The notes beneath the pieces are model-generated. The model made no database searches and was not told where the DNA came from. It worked only from the letters and a program-made list of their open reading frames with translations. Made by a program: the position numbers and the translations under genes. From Artemisia argyi (Eukaryota; Streptophyta; Magnoliopsida; Asterales; Asteraceae): 64,000 nt of DNA. Shown one piece after another: positions 42,403 through 53,698 of this stretch. The DNA lies in contig CM060709.1 in the NCBI GenBank assembly GCA_030686995.1, positions 19,497,360 to 19,561,359 on the forward strand. Direction: 5' to 3'. Position 1 is the stretch's first letter. Every line of letters starts with the position of its first letter.

Positions 42403-42957
42403 TTACGGATCAAAGCTCGCAAACCTCTCTTCTTTGATCTGAGCTTCCAACTTGCTCAGCTCCCGCTCATCCTCAGAGTTCCAGCCATCATCAGCAGGTT
42501 TCACATTTTCCTCAAAACTTAGCTGAAAGTTATCAAGATGAGGTTGCTGTTGTTGTGGCTCAACAACTCTTGGTGAAGATGAACTTGATGCACCTTGCAC
42601 AAATTGTTGTTGTTGTTGTGGTGCATCAGCAGTTGTCACATTCTCCTCAAAACTCCAACGTATCTTGTTGGATTTTTCGTTCTCTATCTTCTGCACACAA
42701 CCCCACAAAGTTTCAACAACATCAGCGTCTTTGCGAAACTCATTGTACAAAAACTGGTCGATAACATATTTTCTGTCGACAGAGATATCTTTGCACGCTG
42801 TGTATCGTGTTCTCAGGCGTTGTTTGCGTAACTTCGCTAACTCAAACTTCTTAATAACTTCGATAATTGCATCTTGGCGTTCCTTGTCGTATATTTCGAC
42901 TTGTTTTTGGACATAATTTTGAACTTGTTCCACAGTGTGAGGAAGTTTACAAGCCAT
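42403..42957 (-). CDS. 184-aa unrecognised protein, probably transposon-derived
   Basis: Uninterrupted 184-codon frame starting MACKLPHTVEQVQNYVQKQV. Residues 1-60 are strongly charged and helical (KKFELAKLRKQRLRTRY). DRKYVIDQFLYNEFRKD follows, loosely like the start of Harbinger transposases (R.YI.R….A…L…YF). Poly-Gln tracts and two WSFEEN/LSFEEN repeats, each followed by V..AD, sit in the acidic C-terminal half. A TATAAATA box (rc, 43027-43034) lies 70 bp upstream, so the ORF has a plausible promoter. I cannot name the family. The intact frame beside degraded elements suggests a recent or still-expressed copy. Confidence 0.5.
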   Translation of the reverse strand: MACKLPHTVEQVQNYVQKQVEIYDKERQDAIIEVIKKFELAKLRKQRLRTRYTACKDISVDRKYVIDQFLYNEFRKDADVVETLWGCVQKIENEKSNKIRWSFEENVTTADAPQQQQQFVQGASSSSSPRVVEPQQQQPHLDNFQLSFEENVKPADDGWNSEDERELSKLEAQIKEERFASFDP

Positions 42958-43026
42958 TTTTTGTGTTTGATTTGTTGTTTGAATTATGCTTGAAAGTGTG
43001 TGTTTGAAAGGTGTGTTTCAAAGTGG

Positions 43027-43034
43027 TATTTATA
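43027..43034 (-). promoter_or_regulatory. TATA box of the 184-aa ORF
   Basis: TATAAATA on the minus strand within CACTATAAATACCAC, 70 bp upstream of the ATG at 42957. Confidence 0.6.
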
Positions 43035-43089
43035 GTGTGTTTTGAACTTGAAATTGTATGTTTTGAACTTGTTTGAATTATGCAACGTA

Positions 43090-43091
<2 letters not shown>

Positions 43092-43135
<44 letters not shown>

Positions 43136-43204
43136 CCATTCAACGGCTACAAACAATATGAAACGTGGACATATTTGGATCAAAAAAAAAAAAAAAAAAA
43201 AAAA
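43092..43204. repeat. Poly(T) and poly(A) tracts flanking about 50 bp
   Basis: About 39 T (43092-43130), about 50 bp of unique DNA, then about 24 A (43181-43204). The arrangement is an inverted homopolymer pair. Confidence 0.95.
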
Positions 43205-44160
43205 GGGGACTAGGAGTCGGTCGTGGTTGAGACCGACTTGGTATGTTTTCTTGCTTCATCTCGGTCGCGACGCAAGAACCAGAACAAGGTCGACCAGTCG
43301 ATTTGACCTCAACCGAATCGGTCGATTACCTTATTGTCGCTAGTCTAAGCTTTTCGTAGAAAATAAAATAGAAGAACGAAAGAAATAAAACCGAATGATT
43401 TTTGGGCTTGTTTATTGGGATCACTTTGTATATATTCATAAATATACTGTAATTTTATGAGATTATGGAGTAAAAACAATGAAAAATAAGTATAGATATC
43501 ATCAATGGAGCATGACACTTCCAAATATTCGAAGATCGCATGGCAAAAGAATTATAATTTACTTTTTACAAGGAATGATGGAAATGGTCTTGAGGTTAAT
43601 TTGTACGCATCTGATTCAAAGACTCGTCTTTTTAGGTAACGTGAGCAATAATAACATCATCCGTTACTTGTGACAAGCTAGGAGTCAAAAAAGTGAACTT
43701 GCAAGTACATTATATTCTCATTCTTGTGCTCTTCACCGTTCTCTTATTCCATAAGGCAGTGATGAAATCAGGGTGAGTCTCAAGACACCTATAGACACTT
43801 ATGGATTTTTGTGGCGTAGTATTATTTTTTTTCTTCTGAAATTCGATTTTTTAAAACGCAACCGGTATCTAAAAGTTGTGTTTTTAGTCTTGTTTAGTTG
43901 ACCATAAATGCATCCGATCATTTTGTGTCATAATTTTGTCTTTAGTATAATGTATCAGGCTTTATTATATACCACTGGTTTAAAATTATCTAAATTTGGA
44001 ATCTCGGCTATACTAAAATCATTATCGAATAAAGAGTGAACAACATAGCTTACGTGTATATATTGCTTACGTTATCCTTCATATGAATATATGATGCCAT
44101 AACTAGCGGTTCTGTAATATATTGGTTGTCAATTATCTAAACTCACTGTTCTGTTTTAAA
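43205..44160. other. Intergenic DNA
   Basis: GTCGGTCGTGGTTGAGACCG near 43217 and a GACCTCAACCGAATCGGTCG stretch form a degenerate inverted repeat. The rest has no gene signal. Confidence 0.35.
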
Positions 44161-45599
44161 GATATAGTCCGTAATAAACATCATCGAGTATAAGAGTGAA
44201 CTACAAAATCCAACATAGCTTACGATATGATATTTACTTCCTAGGATGCTATATTTATCGACGTTTCGGTTTCTTGTTTCATGTACCAAACATGTTTGGA
44301 CCAGAGAGGTATGGGCTGACACACTGGGCCTCAACATGCATGGGTAACCAGATTTCCAAAGCCCATGTGGATACAAAGTTCACCAAGAGAACTTTATATC
44401 CAAGATTAAGAACCGTTCATTAGTTTCCACACAACCAGTTTTCGAGTCTATATACAAAGTCCAACAAATATACAATTAGCAATACTTTTGAGTTTTGATC
44501 GATCAACTGGTCAATAACCATTCTTCATTCTTTTGGTTTTTGTTAAAAGGTAACACGTCAAATTTACTGCATGTTATATAATTTAGAAATCATATACGGA
44601 GTAATGGCTTACTAATTAACTAGTTACAGTATTACTTAAATTCTGATTTTTGTTTTTTTGTTTTGTTTATTTATTTTTTTTTTATTTATTTTTTTTTTAT
44701 TATTTTTTTTGTTTTTGTTATTTTTTTGTTTTTGTTTTTTTTTTTTGTTTGTTTTTTGTTTTTTGTTTTTTTGTTTTGTATTTTTTGTTTTTTTTTCCTT
44801 CTAAGGTTTAGCTTAAAATATAAATAGATATATTGAAGTATGATGATGACCTTTTAGGTTGCAATATAAAACTAGCATATGTTGCTAAAGTCCTCAATGC
44901 TGATTATATGGAGATGATCATCAAGAAATTTGCTTCAAAAAATGCTAGGATAATTGCACTTTCCATACAATAAATGTCTAAAAGTTATTATAGCAAAAAA
45001 AAGGCTTTATTATGTTTAACAGAGATTGTTTGATTATGGATACTATGGGATCCTAGTAATCCTACCTAGTTGTTTAGTTCGACGTTATATTGCATGAATT
45101 TTAGTAGAGAGTGAATTAGAGATCATCATTAAAGGACAGATGAGATCAACAGTCTTTATCCTATGAACACAAGCGTTAAGTTATCCTTCGAAGCTTATAC
45201 TCTCGTTTATGAAGTATTATATTCATGTCTTAGGGTATTAGGGGTACATGTCTTACCTAAACATGTTTATGAGCATGCCACTGGCCCACTAGTAGTTAGT
45301 ATTACCAAAATTCAATGCCACATTTTTTGTTTGTGCTTCTGCATAAAAAGGAAAAATTAACAATCGATGCCAAATTTTGTTCTTAGTTCTTTGCACATTT
45401 GATAAAATCAAAAAACAATATATCTCAAATTCTCAATAAAGATGGTTTATGGTTTACTTTTCACAGTGAGACAAATTCAAATATAGTTTTATTTATTTAT
45501 TTATTATTATTATTTTTTTTTTTTAAGTCTTAAACATATTTGAATTTTAGAGTTTTAACATATTCATGTACACGTGATAGGTGAGGCAGCAACAAAGTG
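44160..45599 (+). repeat. 5' flank of F-box copy A, duplicated upstream of copy B
   Basis: Matches about 49980-50196, 53432-53492, 53702-54482 and 54748-55009 in order (for example CCTAGGATGCTATATTTATCGAC, CACCAAGAGAACT and ATGAAGTATTAT blocks). The pieces missing in A are the insertions in B. A T/G-rich low-complexity stretch at about 44650-44800 is specific to A. Confidence 0.8.
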
Positions 45600-46520
45600 A
45601 TGGAACGACTTGGAGAGGATGAGATCTTCTGCATATATGAACGAATTACCAGCCGAGTGGACAAAAAATCATTTTCTATAGTTTGCAAGAAATTCCTGAA
45701 AGTTGCATCTGTTCAGCTTCGGTCAATACGCACTAAGTTTCCTGATATACTATTTGATATACTAGATGCCTCCCCAAAATTGTTCTCCTTTGAATGCCGC
45801 AAACCATTCTCGAATAACCACATGAAACTGATAGCTGAGTCATGCCCAAATATCAAGCATCTAAATATTTCTAAATTGGGTTACGTTAATCATGAGATGG
45901 ATAAGTTGGAGTTTGATGATGTTGGTTTGTGTGCAATCGCGAATGCTTGCAGTCATTTGGATCGTGTGGATCTAAGTGGGAGGTCATGCTTTAGGGAAAC
46001 TGGAATTGGTTCCCTTGTAAGATCATGCAAGAATTTAAGAATATTATATTTGGATTGTTGTGCAAATGTCACAGACAGATCACTGAAAATGATTGGGGAA
46101 GCAACTTGTATAGAAGAGTTATATTTGTCTAGGGCTAATATCACTGACCAAGGGGTTGTGGCCCTATGTGAGCTACCAAATCTTAAGAGGTTACATTTAA
46201 ATTTCTTGACCAATATAACTGACATTTCATTGCTTGAAATCGGGCGCAAGTGTTTGGAGATGAGGGGGTTAAGTTTGATGGGTTGTGAGAGAATTACCAG
46301 TGTTGGTTTACATGCTTTATCTAATCTTCATAAATTGTCATATCTTATATTAGTCAGGTGTCCCAGAATTTCATGGGAAGAGGTCAAGTCAACTGTTTTG
46401 GCCTGTCAAAATATTTGGTATCTATATCTCAGTAAGAGCATAAAGAAACCGATGCCAGATCCAGGTTTTGAATATTTTTATGGTTTATCTGGAAACAAGT
46501 GTATGATAATCTGGATATGA
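45600..46520 (+). CDS. F-box/LRR protein, copy A
   Basis: Single-exon frame, 306 aa, ATG at 45600; a GTG three bases upstream is not used in plants. The N-terminus is a degenerate F-box (LGEDEIFCIYERI…SFSIVCKKFLKVA, residues 3-35), followed by LRRs of the cysteine-containing type (GLCAIANACSHLDRVDLSG, GSLVRSCKNLRIL, NITDQGVVALCELPNLKRL). The C-terminus (SWEEVKS, IKKPMPDPGFEYF) matches the ending of the plant FBL3-like family I recall, so the 3' end looks complete. Compared with copy B it lacks about 55 residues between the KMIGEAT and ANITDQ blocks, an in-frame loss of about two repeats. Probable role: substrate receptor of an SCF ubiquitin ligase; target unknown. Confidence 0.85.
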   Translation: MERLGEDEIFCIYERITSRVDKKSFSIVCKKFLKVASVQLRSIRTKFPDILFDILDASPKLFSFECRKPFSNNHMKLIAESCPNIKHLNISKLGYVNHEMDKLEFDDVGLCAIANACSHLDRVDLSGRSCFRETGIGSLVRSCKNLRILYLDCCANVTDRSLKMIGEATCIEELYLSRANITDQGVVALCELPNLKRLHLNFLTNITDISLLEIGRKCLEMRGLSLMGCERITSVGLHALSNLHKLSYLILVRCPRISWEEVKSTVLACQNIWYLYLSKSIKKPMPDPGFEYFYGLSGNKCMIIWI

Positions 46521-46620
46521 CCTTTAACTCATTACTATTTATTTGGGAATTTACGTGTGAACACTCGCAGGTTAGTTATTTGGTCTCTTATAGCTGTGTG
46601 TGTGTGTTTTTGTTTTTTTT

Positions 46621-46623
<3 letters not shown>
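46521..46623. other. 3' flank of F-box copy A
   Basis: Short spacer with a TG-rich patch leading into (TA)n; CTCGCAG|GTTAG at 46570 resembles a splice site but lies after the stop. Confidence 0.3.

Positions 46624-46690
<67 letters not shown>
46624..46690. repeat. (TA)n left of M4
   Basis: Uninterrupted TA run that directly abuts the M4 terminus. Confidence 0.95.
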
Positions 46691-46693
<3 letters not shown>

Positions 46694-46852
46694 GTTCTTT
46701 TCAGAACCAAATAAATTGCGAGAACGAGAACCAACATCAACCAATCAGATTTTTTTTGTTATTATATTTTATTATTTCATTCAAAAGGGTATAATGGTAA
46801 AATTACTTTTTCTATTTTATTTTTTAATTTTCTTTAGTTCCTAAATTTTAGG

Positions 46853-46892
<40 letters not shown>

Positions 46893-48395
46893 CATTATAC
46901 CTTTAAAAAAACATTATGTGCGTATGTGTCTTGTAAAAAAGAACGTCAACTACTAACTATAACAATTGTATTTTTCGTATATACATAGGTGCTTTTATAT
47001 GAACATGTATCTTTAAGAAATATTTGATAAATATAAATACAAACAACAAAACTTTATTAATAGATATTCGCAATTTCAAATTTTACAAATTGTATAACTC
47101 TAGTCATATGATATTCTGCTTTATCACAAACATCATTATGTTTACAAATATATGAAGTATGCACATGTGCATAATACAATGTCTTTAACAGTTGGTTCAT
47201 CTTTTAGGCGTGCACATGTATTCCTCGCCTGGTTCAAGAACCTATGAAATCTGCACCTGTGTATTTAATCCTTGTGCACATGTGTTTTTATTGTCTCGCT
47301 CATCTTCAAATCGCTCATAATACTCGTACCTATAACCACAGCCAATTAATAAATGAATTATTTAATTATAACAACTAAAAACACATATGCACAATGTAGT
47401 TCTGACTTGTGCACACAATACCATATTCTTAACTTCCTTAAGAAATTAGTACAACCTTAAAACACAAAACACATGTGCATCCTTAAATCAGAACTAAACA
47501 CAAAACATCTTTATATCATAACTAAAAACACATCACTTTCAATATATTTAAACTTCGAAACTGTAAAAACACATATGCACATAAGGCATTACATTTACCA
47601 AAAACTGTAAAAACATATATGCATCTAATACATTCAAACTCCGAAACTATAAAAACATATTAGGTTGACATACTGACATACAGTGTAATCGTTTTCCAAC
47701 AAGTACATGTATAATTCAACGCAATATCCTTCCACCATCACATGAAAACATATATAATATGTTTACAATGCTAACACTGAGCTCAAGAACCATTTTAAAA
47801 ATACTTTCCCAGTATTATTTTCGTTTCCCATATCTAAACAAAGTAAACAATTGGTCACCTAACAAAAAAAGAATCAAAAGAAAATTTGATCTTCTAATAC
47901 TATTCGTAATTAGATCTACGAATTAAAAATTTTAAAAAGTGCATATAAGAAACACAAACATATAAAATATTGAATGAGCCATTAACTACACTTTTCTCAA
48001 TTTCAATCCATACATCAGATTCAACACGATCTTTTAAAATTTCCAATTGTGTCCTTATATATTTAGCGGCATCATGTAAACCTTGACGCCCCTCCTAACA
48101 ACCGTCAATCTTGTGAGCCAAAACACGAATATATTAATCAATCTTTTAAATAACTGATTACAAAGAAAAGGGAGATACATGAAACGGTTTTAAGGTATGG
48201 GGGTTAAAGGATGCTATTTTTATGGATGAATTAAAATACCCATTTTGCCCTTAATTTAATTTTTTTTCCAAAAAAAGTTACATATATTTTCAAAAATGCC
48301 ATTTTGCATAGATATGTTGTACATTATGCATTATTAAGAGTAATAAAGTAGTTCTCGTAGTTCTTGCAATTTATTTGGTTATGAAAAGAACCTCA

Positions 48396-48398
<3 letters not shown>
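46691..48398. mobile_element. M4: (TA)n-bounded element, 1.7 kb
   Basis: Left end GAGGTTCTTTTCAGAACC followed by AAATAAATTGCGAGAAC; the right end is its inverse (GTTCTTGCAATTTATTTGG, then AAAAGAACCTCAC). Both ends abut (TA)n. The interior holds a poly(T) run (about 46855-46892), many ACACATATGCAC/CACATGTGCA motifs and a possible captured exon (about 47993-48096, minus). It matches M5 in ends and internal motif, though the interiors differ in length. Confidence 0.75.
47993..48096 (-). pseudogene. Possible captured exon inside M4
   Basis: On the minus strand, a TTGTTAG acceptor-like site is followed by GRQGLHDAAKYIRTQLEILK and then DRVESDVWIEIEKS, ending at a GTAGTT donor-like site. The peptide is helical and charged. 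Family not recognised. Confidence 0.3.

Positions 48399-48476
<78 letters not shown>
48399..48476. repeat. (TA)n right of M4
   Basis: Uninterrupted TA run abutting the right terminus of M4. Confidence 0.95.
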
Positions 48477-48480
<4 letters not shown>

Positions 48481-49329
48481 AAGAGATTGAATGAAAATGA
48501 AGCATTGTCACTCTTCTTTTGTTTCAAATTGTAGAAGAAGATAAAGAGACGAATGAAGGGTATGGGCAGAGAGATAAAGCAGCAGTTCAGTTTCTTCTGT
48601 TTAGTTTGTTCAAAATTCATATTGAGTAAGAACCATGTTAGCATACACAAATGACACACCGTATGTCCGTATGCTCTATTCCACTTAGAGAAAAACTATC
48701 TCAACTAATACAGTCACAAAAGGGACTACCTTGAGCTTTATCAATAGCTAGAGATACTTTTACTATTTGAGGGACTACCTTGAGCTTTATCAATAGCTAG
48801 AGATACTTTTACTACTTGAACATGTATACGAGTACGGGCCAACTGGCAATTCACTATATTTTGTCTTTTGCTTCTGTTTTAACTTGCAAATTACACACTT
48901 GACAGGAGCTTTTTGAAGAGCTGTTAGCTTTTTGTTACAAAAATAATCTTCTCTAAAATAAGTAGCTCCGTTTGAATACATTAACTTTAAGCTTTATTTC
49001 AAACACATAGCTCCTAAATTAAAAGCTGTTTCATGAAGCTTTTTAAACATGTTGGAGCGGTTAAAACTGTAAATTACTGATATACTATCCAAACATTTGT
49101 TTACAATTATAAATATGTTCTTTTATGTCATTTTATATTTTATAATTACATATAACAGCTAACTTACAAAACACTTACTTTTACTGAAAAAAAAGATATA
49201 ACTTGCAGCATATATTAACAGCTTTGCAGTTTACAGTTAACAGCATACAACATACAACTTACAACTAATTTTGCCAAACATACCGCTGATATAGTTGAAA
49301 TTTGACATTACCAAGATTTGGTCTTTATT
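48477..49329. other. Spacer with a small tandem duplication and a degenerate MITE
   Basis: 48722-48770 and 48771-48819 are two near-identical 49-bp units (GGGACTACCTTGAGC start). About 48900-49290 contains repeated AAAGCT/AGCTTT words and ends TTTTGCCAAACATACCGCTG, resembling the GCCAAACATAGCC end of the Tourist-like MITEs at 17.2 kb. Confidence 0.5.
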
Positions 49330-49575
49330 GTTTGCTCGTTTGATACATTAGAATAACAAGTCATCTCAATAAAGAGGGTTTCATCGGTTTACTTTTCACC
49401 CTGAGACATAGACTTAATTTTAAAATTCTTATCTGAGACATATAATCAAACTTCATGGTTTTAACTAAGTATTTCATAATTTTTTGAATGAATTCCCAAC
49501 CGAAAAAAAAAATCGTTTTTTGAATTTTGCAAGAAATCTTTCAAAGTTGCATGGTGTATAACTGTGAATGGATCA
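49330..49575 (+). pseudogene. F-box/LRR remnant, copy C
   Basis: TCTCAATAAAGAGGGTTTCA, then TTTACTTTTCACCCTGAGACA, matches the promoter-proximal flank of copies A and B, and TTTTGCAAGAAATCTTTCAA, then AGTTGCAT, matches their F-box codons (VCKKFLKVA). The frame is destroyed and the match ends soon after. Confidence 0.6.
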
Positions 49576-50196
49576 ATTTTGTTTAGATTAATACTCTGTA
49601 TTATGTAATCCATATTTGTAGGTTGAAAAAAGATTAAAACTTGTGAACATTAATATGGGTTCGCAACTTTTCTTTGGTCTATTACAGTAAATTATCTATC
49701 TCCGAGTTTATATTTTGTGAAACGATATATATATCTTTGTGTATAGATTACTTAAAGAAGGATCTCCGCTAAATGTGGTTATGGTTATTGTAGTGCAAGA
49801 AAAAACAACTTATAAAATGAACATAAATAATATAGATTACAATAGCAAAGATGCATTTGCTGAGTACATTTATGTGCCTTAATACTTTGGTAATATGCAG
49901 ATCTACAAAATGATCGATGGATCATAGCCGATATTTAACATGAAACAGAGATAATGAAATTGCCCCTAAAGATATATTAAACATCATCAAATATAAGAGT
50001 GAACCACAAAATCCTAGGATGCTATATTTATCGACATTTCAGTTTCTTGTTGCATGTACCAAAGTTTTGCAAAACTTGGCAACACCAAATAAGACAAACT
50101 GCAAGCTATCAATCCAACTAAATGATTTTGTATCAAGTGTCGACACAATGGGCCTCAACAGGGGTAACCAGATTTCCAAGGCCCGTGTATATACAA
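49576..50196. other. Spacer and start of the copy B duplicated flank
   Basis: About 49576-49975 is AT-rich without signal. From about 49980 the sequence matches 44190 onward (flank of copy A) up to the hAT insertion. Confidence 0.5.
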
Positions 50197-50245
50197 AGTC
50201 CACCCAGGGACGGAGCCAGGAATTTGTGTTAAGGGGGCTCAAATT

Positions 50246-50271
50246 TTATTTTATTTGTTTATTTATTTATT

Positions 50272-50340
<69 letters not shown>

Positions 50341-50341
50341 T
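50246..50341. repeat. (TTTA)n then (TTA)n microsatellite
   Basis: TTTA-type repeats to about 50280, then about 20 TTA units. Confidence 0.95.
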
Positions 50342-50936
50342 AGTTACAATTCTTTTGTTTTAGAAGCTGAATCGAAGTTTGAATCATTCGACATACAATT
50401 CAATGATATTTTTTTGGTAGTAACAAACAATTACTTATCCAACACAACAAAATCGACCGGAACAAGTGGTAAACTGTTTTTTTAAATTGGGTAAGAGATA
50501 CCACAAATAGTTAGTAAAATGGTATAAGATTGTATCAATTTAAATGGTATAGTTACAAATACAATAGAGATAATAAAAGTGTCATACTTTATAACCGACA
50601 TTTTTATAACTAAACATGTTAGACAAACTACAAAATTGTTTTGTAGACAAACAAAATTTTTATAGTTTAAAAAAGGTTCATTCTTATAATAAATCACAAA
50701 CAAAATATTAGCAAATGCTATAATGTAGTCATAGCCTCATAATTTACCCTATAAAAACAGTGACTACATATCCCAATAACCCAATTTCCCATACACGTTT
50801 TCACTTTTCTCAAACATATGCAAATCACCTTCATCTTCGTTCAAAAAAAATCACCTTTCATCATTTCCGTCATCTTTTGGCCAGAATTTATGATTTCTTT
50901 TTTGTGTAAATCACCTTCACGGGTTCACCTTCATCT

Positions 50937-50942
<6 letters not shown>

Positions 50943-51013
<71 letters not shown>
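50943..51013. repeat. (TA)n left of M5
   Basis: Uninterrupted TA run abutting the left terminus of M5. Confidence 0.95.
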
Positions 51014-51017
<4 letters not shown>

Positions 51018-51187
51018 GAGGTTCTTTTCAGAACCAAATAAATTGCGAGAACTGCGAGAACCAACATCAACCAATCAGATTTTTTTGAATATTTATTTTT
51101 CTTATTTAATTCAAAAGGGTATAATAGTAAATACCATTTTCAGGTTATTTTTTATATACAAAATCCCTTAATTTTCAGAGGTTTTTT

Positions 51188-51222
<35 letters not shown>

Positions 51223-53283
51223 TGAACATTTAAAATAATTTAGGCGCACATGTGTTTTTTTTTAATGCAAATTTACGTGTTTTAATAGTGTACAATTGTT
51301 ATATACTTCAAACTTGTTTTGCTTTTAAAGATAATTGCACATGTGTTTCTATTGTGTACAATTCTGTAAAATTCAAAATTTAAATCAATGAACATAAACA
51401 TTCTTCAAAGATTAAATACCATATAAAATACAATTCAAATACAAATGATGAAAAGAAAAAAAAAATACTTTACAATTTATTGATTATACATGTGTGTACT
51501 AATAATATTTAACACAATTGGATATGCACTTGTGTCTTTACATCATTATCATGATCAACTTTTATTCAAAAGTATGTATTTGTTGAAGACACATGCACTC
51601 TTTATATTGGTGATGACTATCTTTATCAAACATGTCTGATACCTGAAATTACAAGCAAATGTTAATTTTTTAAAATAAACTGGCAAACACATATGCACAA
51701 CCCTTAAAACACATGTGCACAACTCTTTTATTAACTTTCAACCAGCCATATAACACATATGCAAACCCTTTTTCATTGATTTTTTACGGATTTTTACTAG
51801 ACATAAAACACAAATGCACTCTAACCTTAAAACACACATGTGCATAATTCAATTGATTTTATATCAACCACAAAACACAAGTGCATCCTTAAATTAGAAC
51901 TAGCAAACGCATATGCACAAAATAAACATATACGCATAATTTAAAACATATATACATTTTCAATACATTCAACTAAAAACTGTAAAAAAACACATGCATT
52001 TTCGATACATTCAACTAAAAACTGTAAAAAAAACACATATGCACTTTCAATACATTCAACTAAAATCTATCTGTAGAAAAAAAACACATATGCACTTTCA
52101 ATAATATATAGAGATGTAGATGGTTAAAGACAAAGTTTATTAAAAAAAATAAATAAATAAAGAAACATTGCGAAAGCTACAATGAAAAATGAGTTATTAT
52201 ATGATTGAAAAATGTTGTATCTACTGTTAGTAGTTGCTATATATGTTACTATTTAATTTAGTAGTATTTTTTTACAAGGATTTGTGTTTGTGATGCGAAT
52301 AAATAATTGAAACAGATCATTAAATATTAATATAGTAATTCATGGGTAGATTGAAGTATAATCTATCAAATAATTTACATTAACGATAAACAAAATTGGG
52401 GCAATAATACAAGAGAATCGAGAAATACAAGACATATACTTTTCACCACACAAATACAACAACTTTACTATCAACATATATTATTCATTTGACTAACATG
52501 TCAACCACCACTATAACCCATTTGAAACCATCTTTCAACTAAATTTTTTTCAGATCGAAAATCATATATCGAAAAAGGTTTTATTTTCTCAAATCTATTT
52601 TTTTTAGATCGAAACCCATATTTCGTTTTTGGTGGATCGACAAAACGTTAATTCTATAGTTTTTTAATCCATTTATTGTTTTGACTTTTGATTGAATGTA
52701 AATACCATTCAGATAAACCAATCGAATCAATGATAAAACCTTCATGTCAACACCCAAAGAAATCAAATCCACAATGATGATAAAATAAATCAGGAAGCTT
52801 TTTGAATAAATATAACAAAAGATGTAAGCCACCTAAAATCATTACCTTTTGATTTTGATTAAGATTAACCACAGTTTGCTTGTTGGTAGACTGAATATTT
52901 TGTGCGTTTTTTGTTTGCCGATCGAGATGAAGAGGTTGGGGATGGAAGGGGCGACACTAAATTAGGTTTCTTGAATCAGTTCGTCGATGATAGTGGCGGT
53001 TTAGTAGGCGGTTTATGGTGGTTTTTGTGTGTTTGAGAAAAAGATGAAGAGAGAAGATAAAATGAGAATGAAAAAGAGCGGCTGATAAATAAAATTGGAG
53101 TGTTTTTAGGTTAGTGGGAGATATGAATTTCCTTATTTACCCTTCTATCATTTATATAAAATAACCTGATCTTTAAATTTATTACCTTTATGCCATCAAT
53201 TTTTATAGCCATTGATCAAAAAATAGAAGGTTAAGATTGGTTCTCGCAGTTCTCGCAATTTATTTGGTTTTGAAAATAACCTC

Positions 53284-53286
<3 letters not shown>
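51014..53286. mobile_element. M5: (TA)n-bounded element, 2.3 kb
   Basis: Left end GGGTGAGGTTCTTTTCAGAA, then CCAAATAAATTGCGAGAACTG; the right end is the inverse (CAGTTCTCGCAATTTATTTG, then GTTTTGAAAATAACCTCAC). Poly(T) near 51187-51219. At least 12 copies of ACACATATGCAC or CACATGTGCA between 51236 and 52100. On the minus strand 52850-53080 resembles a 5' exon (CACCATAAACCGCCTACTAA) with an AAAG|GTAATG donor-like site. No transposase. Nested in the hAT element. Confidence 0.8.

Positions 53287-53358
<72 letters not shown>
53287..53358. repeat. (TA)n right of M5
   Basis: Uninterrupted TA run abutting the right terminus of M5. Confidence 0.95.
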
Positions 53359-53360
<2 letters not shown>

Positions 53361-53492
53361 AAGGTAGTTTAGCCGGTTGGGGGGGCCGAGCACCCTCCAG
53401 CCCCCCTACTGGCTCCGTCACTGGGTCCACCAAGAGAACTATATTTATCCAAGATTAAGAACGGTTCATTAGTTTCCACATAACCAGTCTTA

Positions 53493-53698
53493 GGGGGTGT
53501 TTCTTTTTTTTCTTAGCTAAGAGAATGGGTCCACAAATCAATTTAATATTATTTCTTTTATATGTGGGACCCACTATTTCCCTTAGTTAGTCTATATCCA
53601 CAAGACATAAATTGTAATCCCCTCCCCAGTCCCCAATAAGTGGCTCATATAGATGTGGAGCCCACACACTCTCTTAGCTAAGAAAAAAAAACACCCCC
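53493..53698. mobile_element. Tourist-like MITE in the flank of F-box copy B
   Basis: TTA duplicated on both sides (53490-53492, 53699-53701). Near-perfect repeats GGGGGTGTTTCTTTTTTTTC and AAGAAAAAAAAACACCCCC with TTAGCTAAGAGA inside. Copy A has the empty site, so the insertion postdates the duplication. Confidence 0.85.

Larger units (their letters stand above)
50205..53423. mobile_element. hAT element inserted in the 5' flank of F-box copy B
   Basis: Terminal inverted repeats CAGGGACGGAGCCAG and CTGGCTCCGTCACTG, flanked by 8-bp duplications AGTCCACC and GGTCCACC. Copy A carries the empty site (AAGTTCACCAAGAG). Contents are 734 bp with (TTTA)n/(TTA)n at the left, then (TA)n, M5, (TA)n, and a short right part. 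No transposase. Confidence 0.8.

Noticed and set aside
45953..46249. 98-codon minus-strand ORF within F-box copy A (and its counterpart at 63508-63912)
   Set aside because: Antisense shadow of the LRR coding sequence.
50205..53423. Interpretation of the 50.2-53.4 kb insert as a single large element with internal (TA)n
   Set aside because: M5 has its own inverted ends next to (TA)n and matches M4 elsewhere, so two nested elements fit better.
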